This document shows positions 40,174-49,294 of a stretch of DNA of 64,000 nucleotides, piece after piece (the first letter of the stretch is position 1; each line of letters begins with the position of its first letter). A program made the translations under genes and the position numbers. A model generated the notes under the pieces. It saw only the letters and a program-made list of their open reading frames with translations, searched no databases and had not been told where the DNA came from. Source of the stretch: JANXMY01 sp964251675 (GTDB lineage Bacteria > Armatimonadota > Armatimonadia > Armatimonadales > Capsulimonadaceae); the NCBI GenBank assembly GCA_964251675.1, contig CAXUKS010000002.1, forward strand, positions 129,506-193,505, read 5' to 3'.

Positions 40174-40869
40174 TCATTTCCAGCCGGAAAAGTCCGTGCC
40201 TTTCATCAGGCAGCTATCGATGCGCGAGATCAGCGGCTGACCGTCCGGGTACAAACAATCCTGCCGGGCGGGCCACTGCGGGTCGGTGTAAAACGACGCC
40301 CAGGCTCGCTCCCGGTGGGCCAGGTTCTCAAAGACCAGCATATATGTCAGGCGCGGGGATGTGCCAATATAGGTCGTCCAGTAGCCCATCGCAAACAGCC
40401 CGTGTGTTTCAAATGCCGGGGCAAGCTGCGTATTGTACGCATCGAGCGTCTGCTGGAGCTTTGTCATGTCATCAAAGTGGTATGTTCGCATCTCAAAAAT
40501 GCCGCCCGCCAGCCGTGCGGGCTGACTGGCCTGCGTGGGCTGCCGGGAAAACTCGGTCGGCTTCAAAATCGTGCTGGTGATCGTATGCGTCTGGTTGCCG
40601 TTCCAGTCTTCCACCGCCTCGCGCCGCGCTTTTTTCCAGGCCGCATCCGCCTCAAATGTATCCCACAGCGCCTGCCTCTGGGCCAAATCTTCCCAGGCCA
40701 GCATATAGGTGAGCCGGGGGCTGGGCGAGCCGACTAACACCGACCAGAACCCGACGTGGTGAATGCCGATCCGGTCCCAGATTGGCAAAACGTGCTCGCC
40801 GAAGCGACCGGTGACCAGACCCAGGCCCCGGCTGCTTCGAATATCATAATGCCGCAGTTCGTAAAGCAT
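40174..40869 (-). CDS. NIPSNAP-family protein, two tandem domains
   Basis: 231 residues. Two ferredoxin-like NIPSNAP repeats: MLYELRHYDIRSSRG ... RLTYMLAWEDLAQRQALWDTF and GIFEMRTYHFDDMTK ... RLTYMLVFENLAHRERAWASF. The family has dimeric alpha-beta barrel structure; bacterial members are often of unknown catalytic role. Ends 37 bases from the convergent hydrolase. Confidence 0.88.
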   Translation of the reverse strand: MLYELRHYDIRSSRGLGLVTGRFGEHVLPIWDRIGIHHVGFWSVLVGSPSPRLTYMLAWEDLAQRQALWDTFEADAAWKKARREAVEDWNGNQTHTITSTILKPTEFSRQPTQASQPARLAGGIFEMRTYHFDDMTKLQQTLDAYNTQLAPAFETHGLFAMGYWTTYIGTSPRLTYMLVFENLAHRERAWASFYTDPQWPARQDCLYPDGQPLISRIDSCLMKGTDFSGWK

Positions 40870-40889
40870 GATTTTTGTGAATGTTCCAA

Positions 40890-42755
40890 TTAGTCGCTCC
40901 GGCTGGAAGCCCCGCCGGTGTCTTTGAGATGAAAATACGATTGCAGCATGGCACGGGCGACCCGCCCGGCCGTGTCCCCGCCGTGCCCGCCGTGCTCCAC
41001 AATGGCGGCAATGGCAATGGTCGGATGGTCGTAGGGCGCGAAGCAGATAAACAAACCGTGCGTCTTGGAATTGCCCTGCGTCTGCGCGGACCCCGTTTTG
41101 GCGGCCACGGTCAGGGCCTTGAAGTTGACGATTTTCCCCGTGCCATTCGTCACCGTCGCCCGCATGGCCCGCCGGACGGCTTCCATATTGGCCGCGCTGA
41201 CCGGGACATGGCGCACCACTTTTGGCTGACGCTCGTAGCGCACCGCGTCCGTGTCGCCGTCCGTGATTTTTGCAACTGTGTAGGGCGTCAAAACGTTCCC
41301 GCCATTTGCCAGCGTCGCCGTGACCCGCGCCATTTGCAGCGGCGTCGTCAGCACATCCCCCTGCCCGATAGACATATGCAGGGTGTCTCCGGGAAACCAG
41401 TCCGAATACTGCGGCCCAAGCCGCTTGAAATGCCTTGCTTTCCAGGCGGGGGAGGGGATCGTCCCGATGTCTTCCGGCAGGTCAATCCCGGTCTTTTCGG
41501 CCAGCCCGAACTGCTTGGAGTAATACGCAATCTTATCTGGCCCAAGCTTGCGGCCCGCCACGTAAAAGAACACGTCGCACGACTGCGCGATGGCTTTCGT
41601 GAAATCTGTGTCCCCGTGCGTCGCCCAGCAGCCGAACCGGGCACGGCCCAGATGGTACGAGCCGGGGCAGTAGACCGCGCTGCGGGTGGTAATCACACCG
41701 GTTTCCAATCCTGCCGCCGCAACCACGGGTTTAAACGTCGAGCCGGGCGGATACATCGCGTCAATCGCCCGGTCAATCAGCGGGTGTTTGGGGTCGGCAT
41801 GAATCGGTGCCCAGTTTTTAGAAGTGATCCCCGTCGCAAACTTGTTCGGGGCAAACGTCGGCGCGGAGACCAGCGCCAGCACGGCCCCGCTGCGCGGGTC
41901 TAAAGCGACGGCGGCTCCGATGAAATCATGCTCCTTGAAGACCCGCTCCCCCGCCGCCTGCACCCCGGCATCAATCGTCATGTGCACCGTCCCGCCCGGC
42001 GCGGCGTCCTGTGAGGCCATCCGCTGCACGGTGCGCCCGTGGGCGTCAATCTGCACATCGGTCCCGCCGGGCCTGCCGCGCAGGTAGGACTCATAAGCGT
42101 CTTCGATGCCCGTTTTGCCCAGGAAATCGTCGCTGAAATAGCCTGTGTAGCCCCGTGTCCGTGCGTCCTTCAGCTCATCCGCGTTGATGCGCCCCATCGT
42201 GCCAATCAAGTGCGCGGCCAGATCGCCTTTGGGATACCAGCGCACCGGCTCCGGCTGCGTGGAGACACCCGGCAGAAAGGGCCGGTTTTCCTCAATCTGC
42301 GTGATGGTGGACAGCGGCACATCCAGCGCAATGCGAAGGGGGTCATAGGGGTTCTGCTTGGTGTCCGCGATGGTCTGCTTGATCTCCTCGGGGGTGACAT
42401 GAATCAGCGCGGCCAACTGTGCCAGCTCCGCCGGGTCTTTGGCAACGCCGGGGACGGCATAAATCGCCAGGCGGGGGCGGTTCGCGGCCAGAAGGACGCC
42501 ATTGCGGTCCACAATCGCCCCGCGTGGGGCGCGTGTCCGAATGCGTCGGGCCTGATTGGCGGCGGCGGCGTCTTTGAAGTCATCCCCGTGGACGATCTGC
42601 AGAAACCACAGGCGGCTGAGGAGGCCAAAGAAGAGCAGGGCAATGACCAGTCCGAACCCCCACGCCCGCTGCGTGGCCGACCGGCGTGTCTGGGGCCGCT
42701 CCGGCGGGGGCTGGTAACGGTCGGGGCGTCCGGCGGGTCTGGGAGAAATGATCAT
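40890..42755 (-). CDS. mrdA: Penicillin-binding protein 2 (class B transpeptidase)
   Basis: 621 residues. Short cytoplasmic tail, one transmembrane helix (about 32-55), a PBP dimerisation domain starting RTRAPRGAIVDRNGVLLAANRP, and a transpeptidase domain with STFK (acyl-serine), SCD and KTGS boxes, the order of PBP2/MrdA. Cross-links septum-independent (elongation) peptidoglycan in the periplasm. It lies 18 bases downstream of the class A enzyme gene, so they form one operon. Confidence 0.93.
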   Translation of the reverse strand: MIISPRPAGRPDRYQPPPERPQTRRSATQRAWGFGLVIALLFFGLLSRLWFLQIVHGDDFKDAAAANQARRIRTRAPRGAIVDRNGVLLAANRPRLAIYAVPGVAKDPAELAQLAALIHVTPEEIKQTIADTKQNPYDPLRIALDVPLSTITQIEENRPFLPGVSTQPEPVRWYPKGDLAAHLIGTMGRINADELKDARTRGYTGYFSDDFLGKTGIEDAYESYLRGRPGGTDVQIDAHGRTVQRMASQDAAPGGTVHMTIDAGVQAAGERVFKEHDFIGAAVALDPRSGAVLALVSAPTFAPNKFATGITSKNWAPIHADPKHPLIDRAIDAMYPPGSTFKPVVAAAGLETGVITTRSAVYCPGSYHLGRARFGCWATHGDTDFTKAIAQSCDVFFYVAGRKLGPDKIAYYSKQFGLAEKTGIDLPEDIGTIPSPAWKARHFKRLGPQYSDWFPGDTLHMSIGQGDVLTTPLQMARVTATLANGGNVLTPYTVAKITDGDTDAVRYERQPKVVRHVPVSAANMEAVRRAMRATVTNGTGKIVNFKALTVAAKTGSAQTQGNSKTHGLFICFAPYDHPTIAIAAIVEHGGHGGDTAGRVARAMLQSYFHLKDTGGASSRSD

Positions 42756-42773
42756 AGGGCTTTCGGGAGGGGC

Positions 42774-45335
42774 CTACTGCTCGCCCGGCGGCGGCGGGTA
42801 CATCGGGCTGTATGTGTGCGGTTCCTGGCCGCGTGGGAATGACCGGCGTACCGTCTGCGGGTCCCATTTGGTGGCCAGCAGGCCGTCTTCCGGGTTGACC
42901 ATGACGGTGACGCTGTCGCCTGGATCGGCGCGGCGGCGGTCCCGGCGGCTGCGGCGCGACGAGCGGCTGCTGTCCCCGCTGCTGGAGCCGTCTGTGCCGG
43001 ATGCGGATGGGCTGCTGTCGCTGCTTTCCCCCGTGCTGCCACTGTCGCTGCTGTCGCCGCCCGAAGTTGTATACTGCGGGGACAGCGCGGTCGGTTCCGT
43101 GCCTGCCGTGAACGTCTCCGGGTGCGAGCCAGCGGAGCCGTCGGGAGCCAGCAGATTGGAGCCATCATCGACATTCACCGTCACTGTGCCGTCGCCGTTG
43201 TCGCGGGCGGCATTAGGACGGGAGCGGCGGCGGGAGCGGGGCGTGTCGTCCGAGCTGTCGTCTGACGCGGGCGGGTTGTCAGCAGCGGCATCCGTGTCCG
43301 CCTGCGTAAGCGGCTTGGCGACCGGTGTTTGCTTCGCTTTGCGTAGGGCAATCTCGCGGGCGCGGGCGGTCTGGAAAATGGGAATGCCCCGGCTCATAAA
43401 CTTTGCCCAGATGGGGGCGCAGACCGTGGAACCCCACGCGCTGCCTTCCATCGGCTCCCCATAGGAGGGCGGCCTGTTTTTGGACTTGTAAACGGGATGC
43501 CCGGCCCAGACCGCGCACACCAATTCCGAGGTGTAGCCGACAAACCAGACGTCTTTGTGCCCCTGCGTCGTGCCTGTCTTGCCGTGGGCGTCTGCCACAA
43601 TGCCGTTGATATTGCGGGCCGTGCCCTCGGTAACAACCGCACTCAGCATATCATTGAGCTGCTCGACAGTGTCCTTCTGCAAAACGTGCGTGGCCACCGA
43701 AGGCGGCACATCTTCCAGCACCGTGCCCTGCGCGTCGGTCAGCCGTGTCCACGCCGCTGGCTCGGCATGGTCGCCCCCGGCAGCAAATGTGGAATACACG
43801 CTTGCGATCTCCAGTGGCGTCACGCCGCTGGACCCCAGCGCCAGCGCCAGGTATGGGTCCAGCGGGGATTTGACACCCATCATGCGGGCGTAGCGAACGA
43901 CATTCTGCGGGCCAATCACGCTCATCACTTTGATTGCCGGAACGTTGATGGACTGCGCCATCGCCTCCCGCAGCGTCACGCGCCGATAGGTATAGCCGCT
44001 GTCATCTTTAGGCGTGTAGGGCTTGCCGCCCGAGCGGAACGTCACCGGCGAGTCCAGCACCGTGCTGCTCTCTCTGAACGACCCGTCGTTGATCGCCGCC
44101 GAATACAGCACTGCCTTGAACGATGAGCCGGGCTGACGCCGCGCCTGTGTCACGATGTTGAACTGGCTTTGCTTGTAGTTGACGCCGCCCACCATCGCTT
44201 TGATGCCGCCCGTTTTGGGGTCTAAAGCGACGAGGCAGCCCTGCGTCGGCCCGTGCCCCGCCCGCCGTGCCCGGTCGATTCCTTCCACCAACTCTTTCTC
44301 GGCGGCCTGCTGCATTTCCCAGTTCAGGGTGGTGTAGACCTTCAGGTTGCCTTCATACAGCCGGTCCGGGCCATACTTGCGCCTAAGCTGATCCACCACA
44401 TAATTGACAAAAAACGGCGCATGGAAAATCTGGCTGCCCTGCGGCGGCGCTTTGGCTCCGGCCAGCGTGATCGGCTCTTTGACCGCCTGATTGAACTGCG
44501 CGGGCGTGATCTTGCCCTGCTCCAGCATCTGCTGCAAAACCCGCCCGCGCTGGCCTTTGGCGGCTTCCATGTTTTTGTACGGGCTGAAATCGGCGGGTCG
44601 GTTCGGCAGGCCCGCCAGGAGGGCACACTGGGCTAAATCAAGCTGCTTGACGTGCTTGTTGAAGTACACTTCGGCGGCGGCTTCGACGCCATACGCCCCG
44701 GAGCCGTAGTTCACCAGGTTTAGATACTTGGCGAGGATGTCCTGCTTGGTGTAGCTTTTCTCAATTTGATTGGCGATAATCAGCTCATTGAACTTGCGCC
44801 CAAATGACTTCTTCCGATCCAGCCCTTCCACGCCCGCGTTCCGGGCGAGCTGCTGGGTAATGGTGCTGCCGCCTTCGCCTTTCATGTCGCCATGCTTGAA
44901 GTTGGAATACAGCGCCCGCTCAATGCCCCGGAAGTCCACGCCCGAGTGCGAGTAAAACCGCTTGTCTTCAAACGCCACGGTGGCATCCTGGAGGTATTTC
45001 GGAATATCCTCAATCGGAACCACCTTGCGCCGCTCGGTGAAAAACTCGGCCAGCTCCTGCCCGTCCGACGAATACAAATACGTAATGCCCTTCGGGGCAA
45101 TAATGTCGATATCAATCGTGCGCGGCGTGTCGTGGATACGCAGAGCCACCCAGGCCATCAGCGTCAGCACCGACAGCAGAACCAAAACGGACACGAGCGT
45201 AAAAAACGCCTTGACCCGTCCCCAGAACGGCGACCCTTTGCGCTTCGGCTTCGCGGGCCGTCCGCCCCCGCCTGATTTTGTCGGCGGCTGGCTTTTCCGG
45301 GGCGAATTGGTTCTCGGTGTGCTTGTTGTTGCCAT
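42774..45335 (-). CDS. mrcA: Penicillin-binding protein 1A (class A, bifunctional)
   Basis: 853 residues. One transmembrane helix at about 42-66; GT51 glycosyltransferase with ATVAFEDKRFYSHSGVD and GGSTITQQLARN; transpeptidase with GSSFKA (acyl-Ser), QSIN and KTGTTQ. The last ~170 residues are a low-complexity, probably disordered tail rich in Ser, Asp, Arg and Gly that contains two related segments (GDGTVTVNVDDGSNLLA and GDSVTVMVNPEDGLLA) and ends PMYPPPPGEQ. Has its own consensus promoter. Upstream of PBP2. Confidence 0.95.
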   Translation of the reverse strand: MATTSTPRTNSPRKSQPPTKSGGGGRPAKPKRKGSPFWGRVKAFFTLVSVLVLLSVLTLMAWVALRIHDTPRTIDIDIIAPKGITYLYSSDGQELAEFFTERRKVVPIEDIPKYLQDATVAFEDKRFYSHSGVDFRGIERALYSNFKHGDMKGEGGSTITQQLARNAGVEGLDRKKSFGRKFNELIIANQIEKSYTKQDILAKYLNLVNYGSGAYGVEAAAEVYFNKHVKQLDLAQCALLAGLPNRPADFSPYKNMEAAKGQRGRVLQQMLEQGKITPAQFNQAVKEPITLAGAKAPPQGSQIFHAPFFVNYVVDQLRRKYGPDRLYEGNLKVYTTLNWEMQQAAEKELVEGIDRARRAGHGPTQGCLVALDPKTGGIKAMVGGVNYKQSQFNIVTQARRQPGSSFKAVLYSAAINDGSFRESSTVLDSPVTFRSGGKPYTPKDDSGYTYRRVTLREAMAQSINVPAIKVMSVIGPQNVVRYARMMGVKSPLDPYLALALGSSGVTPLEIASVYSTFAAGGDHAEPAAWTRLTDAQGTVLEDVPPSVATHVLQKDTVEQLNDMLSAVVTEGTARNINGIVADAHGKTGTTQGHKDVWFVGYTSELVCAVWAGHPVYKSKNRPPSYGEPMEGSAWGSTVCAPIWAKFMSRGIPIFQTARAREIALRKAKQTPVAKPLTQADTDAAADNPPASDDSSDDTPRSRRRSRPNAARDNGDGTVTVNVDDGSNLLAPDGSAGSHPETFTAGTEPTALSPQYTTSGGDSSDSGSTGESSDSSPSASGTDGSSSGDSSRSSRRSRRDRRRADPGDSVTVMVNPEDGLLATKWDPQTVRRSFPRGQEPHTYSPMYPPPPGEQ

Positions 45336-45352
45336 AGTTTGACCTGCCTACC

Positions 45353-45381
45353 ATTATAGGCTCCGACGCCCCCAATGTCAA
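45353..45381 (-). promoter_or_regulatory. Consensus sigma-70 promoter of the PBP operon
   Basis: Minus strand TTGACA (45381-45376), 17-base spacer, TATAAT (45358-45353). Leader to the ATG at 45335 is only about 10 bases. Confidence 0.8.
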
Positions 45382-45421
45382 GCAGGCACGCTTGCCCGAA
45401 AGCCAATGGGCCGAAACATTC

Positions 45422-45430
45422 TGGTATAAT
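45422..45430 (+). promoter_or_regulatory. Extended -10 promoter, leaderless start
   Basis: TGG-TATAAT at 45422-45430 is an extended -10; the ATG of the next gene begins at 45436, five bases on, so transcription and translation would begin at nearly the same base. Confidence 0.5.
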
Positions 45431-45435
45431 AGGTC

Positions 45436-45756
45436 ATGCTCCGCCGTACCCCGCGAAAACTTTTTCAAAGACTTGTTTGGCTGGCCGCCCTGCCTTTAGT
45501 CGTGCTGTCTCTGCCGATCCCGCTAAGCGGGTACACGAGCTATTCCGAGTCCGACTCGTCTTTTCTCGTCCCGTTCTGGGAATGGCAGATCAGTGATCGT
45601 GTGGGAGTGATGACGGTGACCCATCCAACTTACCCAGCCAAAATCGCCTCCCTATGGCTCTTGCGGGAACGGTACACCGGCCCCTTGCTGCGAACAACGG
45701 CGACCCGATTGCCCCTGCCCGCGAACAGGAATGCGCGTGCTGATAACACAAACTGA
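45436..45756 (+). CDS. Small membrane-anchored protein, unknown
   Basis: 106 residues. An N-terminal basic stretch followed by a hydrophobic segment (LVWLAALPLVVLSLPIPLSG, about 12-31) suggests a membrane anchor or signal sequence. The rest has no recognised domain. Divergent from the PBP operon. Its stop overlaps the next start (TGATG), so the two are coupled. Confidence 0.55.
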   Translation: MLRRTPRKLFQRLVWLAALPLVVLSLPIPLSGYTSYSESDSSFLVPFWEWQISDRVGVMTVTHPTYPAKIASLWLLRERYTGPLLRTTATRLPLPANRNARADNTN

Positions 45757-45947
45757 TGTTTAAGTTCAATGAAGGCGCACAAGTCGCCATCAAAACGGAC
45801 AACCCGATATTGGTCCTGAGTGCGGGTGAATGCGGCACGGTCTGGGCACTGTACGACACGCAGCCTCCCGCCTACGAAGTGACGTTTCCACCCGAAAGGG
45901 GCGACGAGTTCGACGCCTTGATGTATGAGAATAGACCTCTTGCGTAA
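45756..45947 (+). CDS. Small DUF4926-like protein
   Basis: 63 residues, starting in the stop of the previous gene. EGAQVAIKTDNPILVLSAGECGTVWALY ... YEVTFPP resembles the small SH3-like DUF4926 barrel proteins, some of which sit next to toxin genes. No toxin partner recognised here. Followed by a dispersed repeat (family B, copy 1). Confidence 0.5.
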   Translation: MFKFNEGAQVAIKTDNPILVLSAGECGTVWALYDTQPPAYEVTFPPERGDEFDALMYENRPLA

Positions 45948-45973
45948 GTGCGTAGTCAGTGCGTATCTCTGCG

Positions 45974-46105
45974 CCCGGATTGAAATCCGGGGCTGCGAAG
46001 GGCGATTGTCCACCGGCGTGGACATAGGAATTGCCCTACGATGCCTCTCTTATGTCCGCGAAGGCGGACAATCGCACTCGGCAGCCCCAGAATTCATTCT
46101 GGGGG
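45974..46105. repeat. Dispersed hairpin-rich repeat family B, copy 1
   Basis: Begins with CCGGATT-GA-AATCCGG (45975-45990). GGGGCTGC...GCGATTGTCC (45989-46011) pairs imperfectly with GGACAATCGC...GCAGCCCC (46066-46088), and it ends with a CCCAGAATT-CATTCTGGG hairpin. Fills the gap between two small genes. Confidence 0.7.
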
Positions 46106-46134
46106 TAAAGCCTGGTTTGGCAAAGGGTAAAAAG

Positions 46135-46395
46135 ATGAGCGTCACAAAAGCCTACGAAGAAGTCGTCAATTTCATCGCGTCGGGAAGCAGCCCCGATGAG
46201 GTAATTGCTTTTCGCCCCTCCGAAGAAGCGCGGGCGCGTGTTTACGATCTTGTCGGACGCGAAAAAACCTCCGGCTTGAACACAGAAGAAACCGCAGAGC
46301 TTGACCGGCTCTTGGAGCGTCAAGCCTTACAGCTTGCTGGCCGCTACCCGACTGGGGCCGCACAAAAGCGAACGGACGCTGACGATGCCCCCTGA
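46135..46395 (+). CDS. Small acidic protein, antitoxin-like, unknown
   Basis: 86 residues from the ATG at 46135 (AAAGGGT upstream). Helical and acidic; FRPSEEARARVYDLVGREKTSGLNTEETAELDRLLERQALQ resembles small proteins often coded beside PIN or HNH genes, but no such partner is here. It overlaps the start of the glycosyltransferase by 11 bases. Confidence 0.55.
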   Translation: MSVTKAYEEVVNFIASGSSPDEVIAFRPSEEARARVYDLVGREKTSGLNTEETAELDRLLERQALQLAGRYPTGAAQKRTDADDAP

Positions 46396-47110
46396 GCCAA
46401 CTCAAACTGGCACACGCCGCCTGTCGGTGCTGATGCCGGTCTACAATGAAGCCGACACGGTCACAGACATTATCGCCGATGTGCTGGCCCTGCCCATAGA
46501 CCTGGAGCTGATTGTCGTGGACGATGGCTCGACCGACGGCACGCGGGCACGGCTGCATGAGTTGGAAGACCAGCATGACCCGCATCTGAAAATAGTCTAT
46601 GCCCCCAAGAACGCGGGCAAAGGCGCGGCCATTCGTGTGGCCCTGTCTCATGCGCGGGGCGAAGTCGTGGTTATTCAGGATGCCGACTGCGAGTACGACC
46701 CCCGCGACTTCCTGCCGATGCTGGCCCAGATTGATTCGGGCGCAGCAGTGGTCTACGGCACGCGCCTGTCGCCGGAAGCCGCCAAGCTGAACCACGAAAT
46801 CCGCGACAAGTTTTATTACGCCCGCCGCCTGCTGCCCAAGCTGACGAACCTGCTGTTCGGCACAAATTTGACCGACGAGGCGACCTGCTACAAGATGTTC
46901 CGCCGCCCCGTCTTAGACGCCATCCCCCTGCGCTGCGAGCGGTTTGACTTCTGCCCGGAAGTCACCGCAAAAATCATCAAACGTGGGTATAAAATCTACG
47001 AGACCCCGATCCGCTACGCCGCCCGCACCGCCGAGGAAGGCAAGAAAATCGGCTGGCGTGATGCCTTCGACGCCGCCTGGGCGCTCTTAAAATACCGCTT
47101 TCTGGATTGA
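46385..47110 (+). CDS. Family 2 glycosyltransferase
   Basis: 241 residues. I use the ATG at 46385, so it overlaps the preceding gene by 11 bases. GT-A fold: VLMPVYNEADTVTDII, VVDDGSTDGTR, NAGKGAAIRVALSHARGEVVVIQDADCEYDP with the DAD metal triad, GTRLSPEA. Fits the dolichyl-phosphate or undecaprenyl-phosphate sugar transferase-like (DPM1/GtrB-type) soluble group; no transmembrane helices at the C-terminus. Probably loads a lipid carrier for envelope glycans. Followed by a GNAT gene. Confidence 0.88.
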   Translation: MPPEPTQTGTRRLSVLMPVYNEADTVTDIIADVLALPIDLELIVVDDGSTDGTRARLHELEDQHDPHLKIVYAPKNAGKGAAIRVALSHARGEVVVIQDADCEYDPRDFLPMLAQIDSGAAVVYGTRLSPEAAKLNHEIRDKFYYARRLLPKLTNLLFGTNLTDEATCYKMFRRPVLDAIPLRCERFDFCPEVTAKIIKRGYKIYETPIRYAARTAEEGKKIGWRDAFDAAWALLKYRFLD

Positions 47111-47121
47111 GACAATTAACG

Positions 47122-47550
47122 ATGCCGATTACGATTACCGTGACGACCACGCCCGATGAGTTTGACATCTGCTACGATCTCCGCAAAGAAGTCTTTGTAG
47201 ACGAGCAGAATGTGCCCTTAGAGCTGGAAATGGACGAGTACGACGCCATTGCCACCCACTTTCTGCTCCGCGACGGCGCGGCGCCGCTCGGGACTGCCCG
47301 GCTTTTGGAAAAGCACGGCCTCGCCAAAATCGGGCGCGTGGCAATTGTGAAAGCCGCCCGTGGGCAGGGCCTCGGCCTCCTGCTCATGCAGGCCGTTCTC
47401 GACGAAGCCCGGCGGCAGGGCTACGACGAAGCGGTTCTGGATTCGCAGACCTACGCCATCCCCTTTTACGAGCGCCTCGGCTTCGTGGCCGAGGGCGACG
47501 AGTTCGATGACGCAGGCATTCCGCATTTTTTGATGCGGCGGGGGCTGTAA
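47122..47550 (+). CDS. GNAT-family N-acetyltransferase
   Basis: 142 residues. I prefer the ATG at 47122 over an upstream TTG. GNAT motifs: YDLRKEVFVDEQNVPLELEMDEYD, AKIGRVAIVKAARGQGLGLLLMQAVL (acetyl-CoA loop), AIPFYERLGFVAEG. The substrate is probably a small molecule (ElaA/YjcF-like group). Last gene of the run starting at 45436; then repeat family B copy 2. Confidence 0.88.
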   Translation: MPITITVTTTPDEFDICYDLRKEVFVDEQNVPLELEMDEYDAIATHFLLRDGAAPLGTARLLEKHGLAKIGRVAIVKAARGQGLGLLLMQAVLDEARRQGYDEAVLDSQTYAIPFYERLGFVAEGDEFDDAGIPHFLMRRGL

Positions 47551-47556
47551 CCTCAA

Positions 47557-47698
47557 GCCCACGGATTAAAATCTGTGGCTGAAGGGCGCAGACGCCGAAC
47601 GTCCCTTCGGGACGCCCACTTCGTGGGTCTTGAATCTTTTGTCCCGCAGGGACATTCAGCCGAAGGCTCTTCAGCCATGCATTTCAATGCGTGGGCTT
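47557..47698. repeat. Dispersed hairpin-rich repeat family B, copy 2
   Basis: Ends are inverted repeats: CCCACGGATTAAAATCTGTGG... and its near complement ...CCATGCATTTCAATGCGTGGG. Inside are CGTCCC-TTC-GGGACG, CCCAC-TTC-GTGGG and GTCCC-GCA-GGGAC hairpins. Fills the gap between the GNAT and methyltransferase genes and supplies the methyltransferase stop codon. Confidence 0.85.
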
Positions 47699-49294
47699 TT
47701 CATACCCCGCCCCCACCGCCATCACCCCCCGGTCATCCCGCCCGAACACCCGCCCCGCCTGCGCCTCGCTGACCATCTCGCGCACCCGCGCAATCAGCTT
47801 GCCTTTGGCCTCCGCCCCCACCCAGAACGGGTACGGCAGCCGCTCGAAGTCCTTGCCCTGGATGTTCTTTGTGTGGTTGATCACGTCTTTTAAGAGCCGC
47901 CCACACAGCGGGGACAGCGTCCAGCCCAAAATAAAATACAGCTCGTCTTCGGCGACACCCTCCCGCAGAAACGCACACGGAGCGCCGCTGTCTAAAATAG
48001 AGCCGGGCGGCAGCCAGCGCACATTCAGCGTGTCCGAAATGAGCTGCCACGTCAGCCCCTCGCGCCCAAAATACTGCCGTCCGCCGACCCCATGCAGATA
48101 CCACGGGCCGTTTTTCTTAAACGTCAGCACCGCGTCTCCGTCGTCCTTCCAGTAAATCGCGTGTGTCGGCGGCGCATAGACAATCGCCGAAGATGCTTTG
48201 TTGTAAGGCTTATAATCAGGATGGGGCAGGGGAATGACAAGCGGCGTCTCACGCGGCAGGACCCGCACCGTGCGCCGCGTCTCGCCCCGGCAGACCCGCG
48301 CCGCAATCTCCGCCCGCTTCGCCGGAGGCAGCACGCCCAGCCGGGCACGCTCCATTTCCCGCGCCAGCGTGAGGGCTTCGTCATAAAACTCAAATGTGTA
48401 CGGCTCCGTCAGCGTGTCCTCTTGGATAGGCCGCACAAACAGCGCGTTCGCGCCCACCGTCATGCCGCTGGTCGCCACCACAAAATCCCCCAGTGTCGGC
48501 CCGGCAAAATACGGCGCATATTCGTCTGTCACCCGCCACGAATGGTTCCCCGTCGCCGCAATCTGCGCCCGTTCCACGATGCGCCCGTCCACGGTCACCG
48601 CCTCCGCCCGCCCGCTCTTGACCCAGTCCAGCACCACCATCGCCTGCTGCGTCTCGTCCGAAAACTCCGCCAGTCGCGTTACGCCGGGCGCTCCCGTGTC
48701 CAGCAGATGCCGCCGCAGCCCCTGCATGGTGTTAATGGTCAGAAACGTGTCGCTGCAAATAAATCGCAGCCGCCCGCCGGGTCTGAGTAAATCCATCGCC
48801 TTGACGATAAAAAACGAGTACGTTTCTTTCTTAATCTTTAGCCCGCCGCGCCACCCCAGCGACTTATCTAAAGCATCCTGCAAGTCCGGCGCAATCGTCC
48901 CCCCAAACGGCGGGTTGCCGACCACAAAGCTAAAGCCGTCTGGCAAGTTCGCCCGAAAGAAGTCCGCGTTCGACAAATTATGACACTCTGGCAGCGGTCC
49001 CCAGCGTTCGGCAATCGCCGCCAGCGCCAGTTCGTGTAGCACCGGGTCAATCTCCACGCCCCACACGTTCTCCGTCAGCACCCGCGCCAGCCGCTCCCTA
49101 ACCGGCCCCTCATACAGCGCCAGAAACGCCTCTACCAATGGCAGCAGAAACGCCCCCTCGCCGAAGCTAGGCTCCAGCACGATGTCATCAGCGTTGAACA
49201 CGAAATCGGCCAGCAGGCGGCAGGCAATGGGGGAAGGGGTGAGAAACTGCCCCAATTGGCGTTTGGTAGGCCGTAGGGTTTTGGTCTGGCTCAT
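47684..49294 (-). CDS. N6-adenine DNA methyltransferase (Eco57I-like)
   Basis: 536 residues. Motif X/I region RQLGQFLTPSPIACRLLADF and VLEPSFGEGAFLLPL (SAM site), motif IV NPPFGG (about 138-143, adenine N6 catalysis), then a target-recognition C-terminal half (INHTKNIQGKDFERLPYPF). Resembles type IIG/BREX-like or Eco57I methyltransferases without a nuclease domain. Its final residues EKPTH and stop lie in repeat copy B2, so the natural C-terminus may be altered. Start overlaps the upstream small gene stop. Confidence 0.87.
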   Translation of the reverse strand: MSQTKTLRPTKRQLGQFLTPSPIACRLLADFVFNADDIVLEPSFGEGAFLLPLVEAFLALYEGPVRERLARVLTENVWGVEIDPVLHELALAAIAERWGPLPECHNLSNADFFRANLPDGFSFVVGNPPFGGTIAPDLQDALDKSLGWRGGLKIKKETYSFFIVKAMDLLRPGGRLRFICSDTFLTINTMQGLRRHLLDTGAPGVTRLAEFSDETQQAMVVLDWVKSGRAEAVTVDGRIVERAQIAATGNHSWRVTDEYAPYFAGPTLGDFVVATSGMTVGANALFVRPIQEDTLTEPYTFEFYDEALTLAREMERARLGVLPPAKRAEIAARVCRGETRRTVRVLPRETPLVIPLPHPDYKPYNKASSAIVYAPPTHAIYWKDDGDAVLTFKKNGPWYLHGVGGRQYFGREGLTWQLISDTLNVRWLPPGSILDSGAPCAFLREGVAEDELYFILGWTLSPLCGRLLKDVINHTKNIQGKDFERLPYPFWVGAEAKGKLIARVREMVSEAQAGRVFGRDDRGVMAVGAGYEKPTH

